A DNA stretch of 64,000 nucleotides from Flavobacterium sp. Its GTDB lineage: Bacteria > Bacteroidota > Bacteroidia > Flavobacteriales > Flavobacteriaceae. The notes below the pieces were generated by a model. That model worked only from the letters and a program-made list of their open reading frames with translations. It did no database searches and was not told the DNA's origin. This document shows, piece by piece, positions 62,716-64,000 of this stretch. Made by a program: the position numbers and the translations under genes. The stretch is from positions 1-64,000 of the forward strand of contig NZ_JAIXYH010000073.1 of NCBI RefSeq assembly GCF_027490375.1. Direction: 5' to 3'. Position 1 is the first letter of the stretch. Each line of letters begins with the position of its first letter.

Positions 62716-64000
62716 ATGAAGAAATTTTTCGAATCTGTATCGAATATCTGGAAAATCGATGAACTGCGTTCTCGTATCGTTCTAACTTTATGCCTTTTGT
62801 TGGTTTATCGTTTCGGCGCTCACGTAACGTTGCCAGGCATCGATGCAACCCAGTTGAATGCGTTAGCAGGCCAAACTAAAGACGGTATTGGTTCTATTCT
62901 TGATATGTTTACCGGAGGCGCTTTTTCTAAGGCTTCCGTTTTTGCATTGGGAATTATGCCATACATCTCGGCTTCCATCGTAGTACAATTAATGGGCATT
63001 GCAATTCCTTACCTTCAGAAACTTCAGAAAGATGGGGAAAGCGGTCGCAAAAAGTTGAATCAAATTACCCGTTGGTTAACGATTGTCATTACAATTGTTC
63101 AAGGTCCAGGTTATATCTATAACTTGTATTCAACGCTACCCGGACAAGCGTTTTATCCAGAAGTAAGTCAACAAGTGTTTGTGGCACTTTCTATTGTTAT
63201 CCTAACAACGGGAACAATATTTGCAATGTGGCTTGGTGAGAAGATTACTGATAAAGGTATCGGAAACGGAATTTCACTCCTAATCATGGTTGGAATCTTG
63301 GCTCGTCTCCCACAAGCATTTTTACAAGAATTTACGTCGACCATCACAAATAACGGAGGTGGACCAATGATTTTGGTTCTTGAAGTTATCGGCTGGTTGT
63401 TAGTAATCATGTCTTGTGTACTCCTTGTTATGGCTGTGAGAAAGATACCGGTACAGTATGCACGTCGTACCGTTTCTGGTGATTTCGAACAAGATATAAA
63501 TGGTGAAAACAGACAGTTCATTCCTCTAAAATTAAATGCTTCTGGTGTAATGCCAATCATCTTTGCGCAAGCAATTATGTTTATTCCAGCAGCAGTTGCA
63601 GGCCTGTCGCAATCAGAAACTTCACGATCTATTGCATCAACGTTTGGTGATTTATTCGGATTCTGGTACAATCTCGTATTCGCATCCTTAATCATCATCT
63701 TTACTTACTTTTATACTGCTATTACTGTTCCAACGAATAAAATGGCAGACGACCTTAAGCGAAGCGGTGGCTTTATCCCTGGAATCAGACCAGGAGTTGA
63801 AACGTCTGATTATCTGGATAAGATTATGTCTTTGATTACATTTCCAGGTTCGTTATTCCTAGCGCTACTTGCTGTGTTCCCAGCAATCGTAGGTAGTTTA
63901 GGTGTGCAACAGTCTTGGGCAATGTTTTTCGGAGGTACCTCTTTGATCATCATGGTAGGTGTTGTTATTGATACCGTTCAGCAAGTAAATTCATATCTGC
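62716..64000 (+). CDS. secY: Protein translocase subunit SecY (3' end cut off)
   Basis: The frame is open from the ATG at 62716 to the window end (428 codons seen; the usual length is about 435-450). The product starts KKFFESVSNIWKIDELRSRI. It has the plug-region GIGSILDMFTGGAFSKASVF, ALGIMPYISASIVVQLMG, and the loop RRTVSGDFEQDINGENRQF, with several membrane helices. It forms the channel with SecE and SecG. It is the last gene visible in the rplC-started operon. Confidence 0.96.
   Translation, partial: MKKFFESVSNIWKIDELRSRIVLTLCLLLVYRFGAHVTLPGIDATQLNALAGQTKDGIGSILDMFTGGAFSKASVFALGIMPYISASIVVQLMGIAIPYLQKLQKDGESGRKKLNQITRWLTIVITIVQGPGYIYNLYSTLPGQAFYPEVSQQVFVALSIVILTTGTIFAMWLGEKITDKGIGNGISLLIMVGILARLPQAFLQEFTSTITNNGGGPMILVLEVIGWLLVIMSCVLLVMAVRKIPVQYARRTVSGDFEQDINGENRQFIPLKLNASGVMPIIFAQAIMFIPAAVAGLSQSETSRSIASTFGDLFGFWYNLVFASLIIIFTYFYTAITVPTNKMADDLKRSGGFIPGIRPGVETSDYLDKIMSLITFPGSLFLALLAVFPAIVGSLGVQQSWAMFFGGTSLIIMVGVVIDTVQQVNSYL

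Noticed and set aside
63168..63698. 176-residue minus-strand open frame
   Set aside because: It is antisense to secY, whose conserved motifs lie in the plus-strand frame throughout.

Overview
The window is chromosomal DNA from a member of the phylum Bacteroidota, most likely family Flavobacteriaceae. Support comes from the SusC/SusD pair, a type IX secretion (T9SS) C-terminal domain on a subtilase, lipoproteins carrying a Cys-Ser-x-Asp-Asp surface-export signature, a GSCFA protein, Bacteroidota-type promoters (TAnnTTTG -7 boxes) and the absence of Shine-Dalgarno sequences. It holds about 67 protein genes; I found no tRNA, rRNA, CRISPR array, transposase or prophage.

Layout. 1-380: a nested tandem repeat. 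0.4-2.5 kb (-): merR-like regulator, lemA and two TPM-domain genes. 2.6-6.4 kb (+): alaS with a long leader, and a GSCFA protein. 6.5-18.5 kb (+): an envelope and signalling region with two paralogous TPR histidine kinase/LuxR response regulator pairs, four probably surface-exposed lipoproteins and two secreted beta-propeller proteins. 18.6-24.9 kb (-): DoxX, YCII, Crp/Fnr, a long aromatic amino acid hydroxylase, and a tight operon of DUF5522, hutU, a 54-residue two-helix membrane protein starting at GTG, and DUF4136. 24.9-28.9 kb (+): a small HExxH protein, a repeat cluster, then a PLP deaminase-like gene, a LysM glucosaminidase and hemL. 29-33.4 kb: two Spy-like proteins, lysS, lipB and rnhB. 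33.6-41.6 kb (+): SusC, SusD, a Calx-beta-like lipoprotein, a T9SS subtilase and a TPR protein, read here as a protein/peptide-utilisation locus. 41.6-50 kb: mpl, radC, a HAD phosphatase, rarA, a rhomboid protease, rlmB and an Omp85-like protein. 50-64 kb (+): rpsL-rpsG-fusA-rpsJ, then rplC through secY (cut by the window end).

Main non-coding signals. (1) Five copies of an intergenic element of about 150 bp share a TTCC-N3-GGTCGC core inside a long hairpin whose arms differ in sequence between copies but stay complementary. (2) The ribosomal protein cluster is split after rpsJ by a strong terminator; a canonical promoter and an 11-bp leader hairpin precede rplC. (3) At least six genes have a -7 box ending 4-5 nt before the ATG, suggesting leaderless mRNAs. 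(4) One intrinsic terminator shares its U-tract with the -7 box of the next gene. (5) Two perfect 18-bp palindromes lie upstream of lipB.
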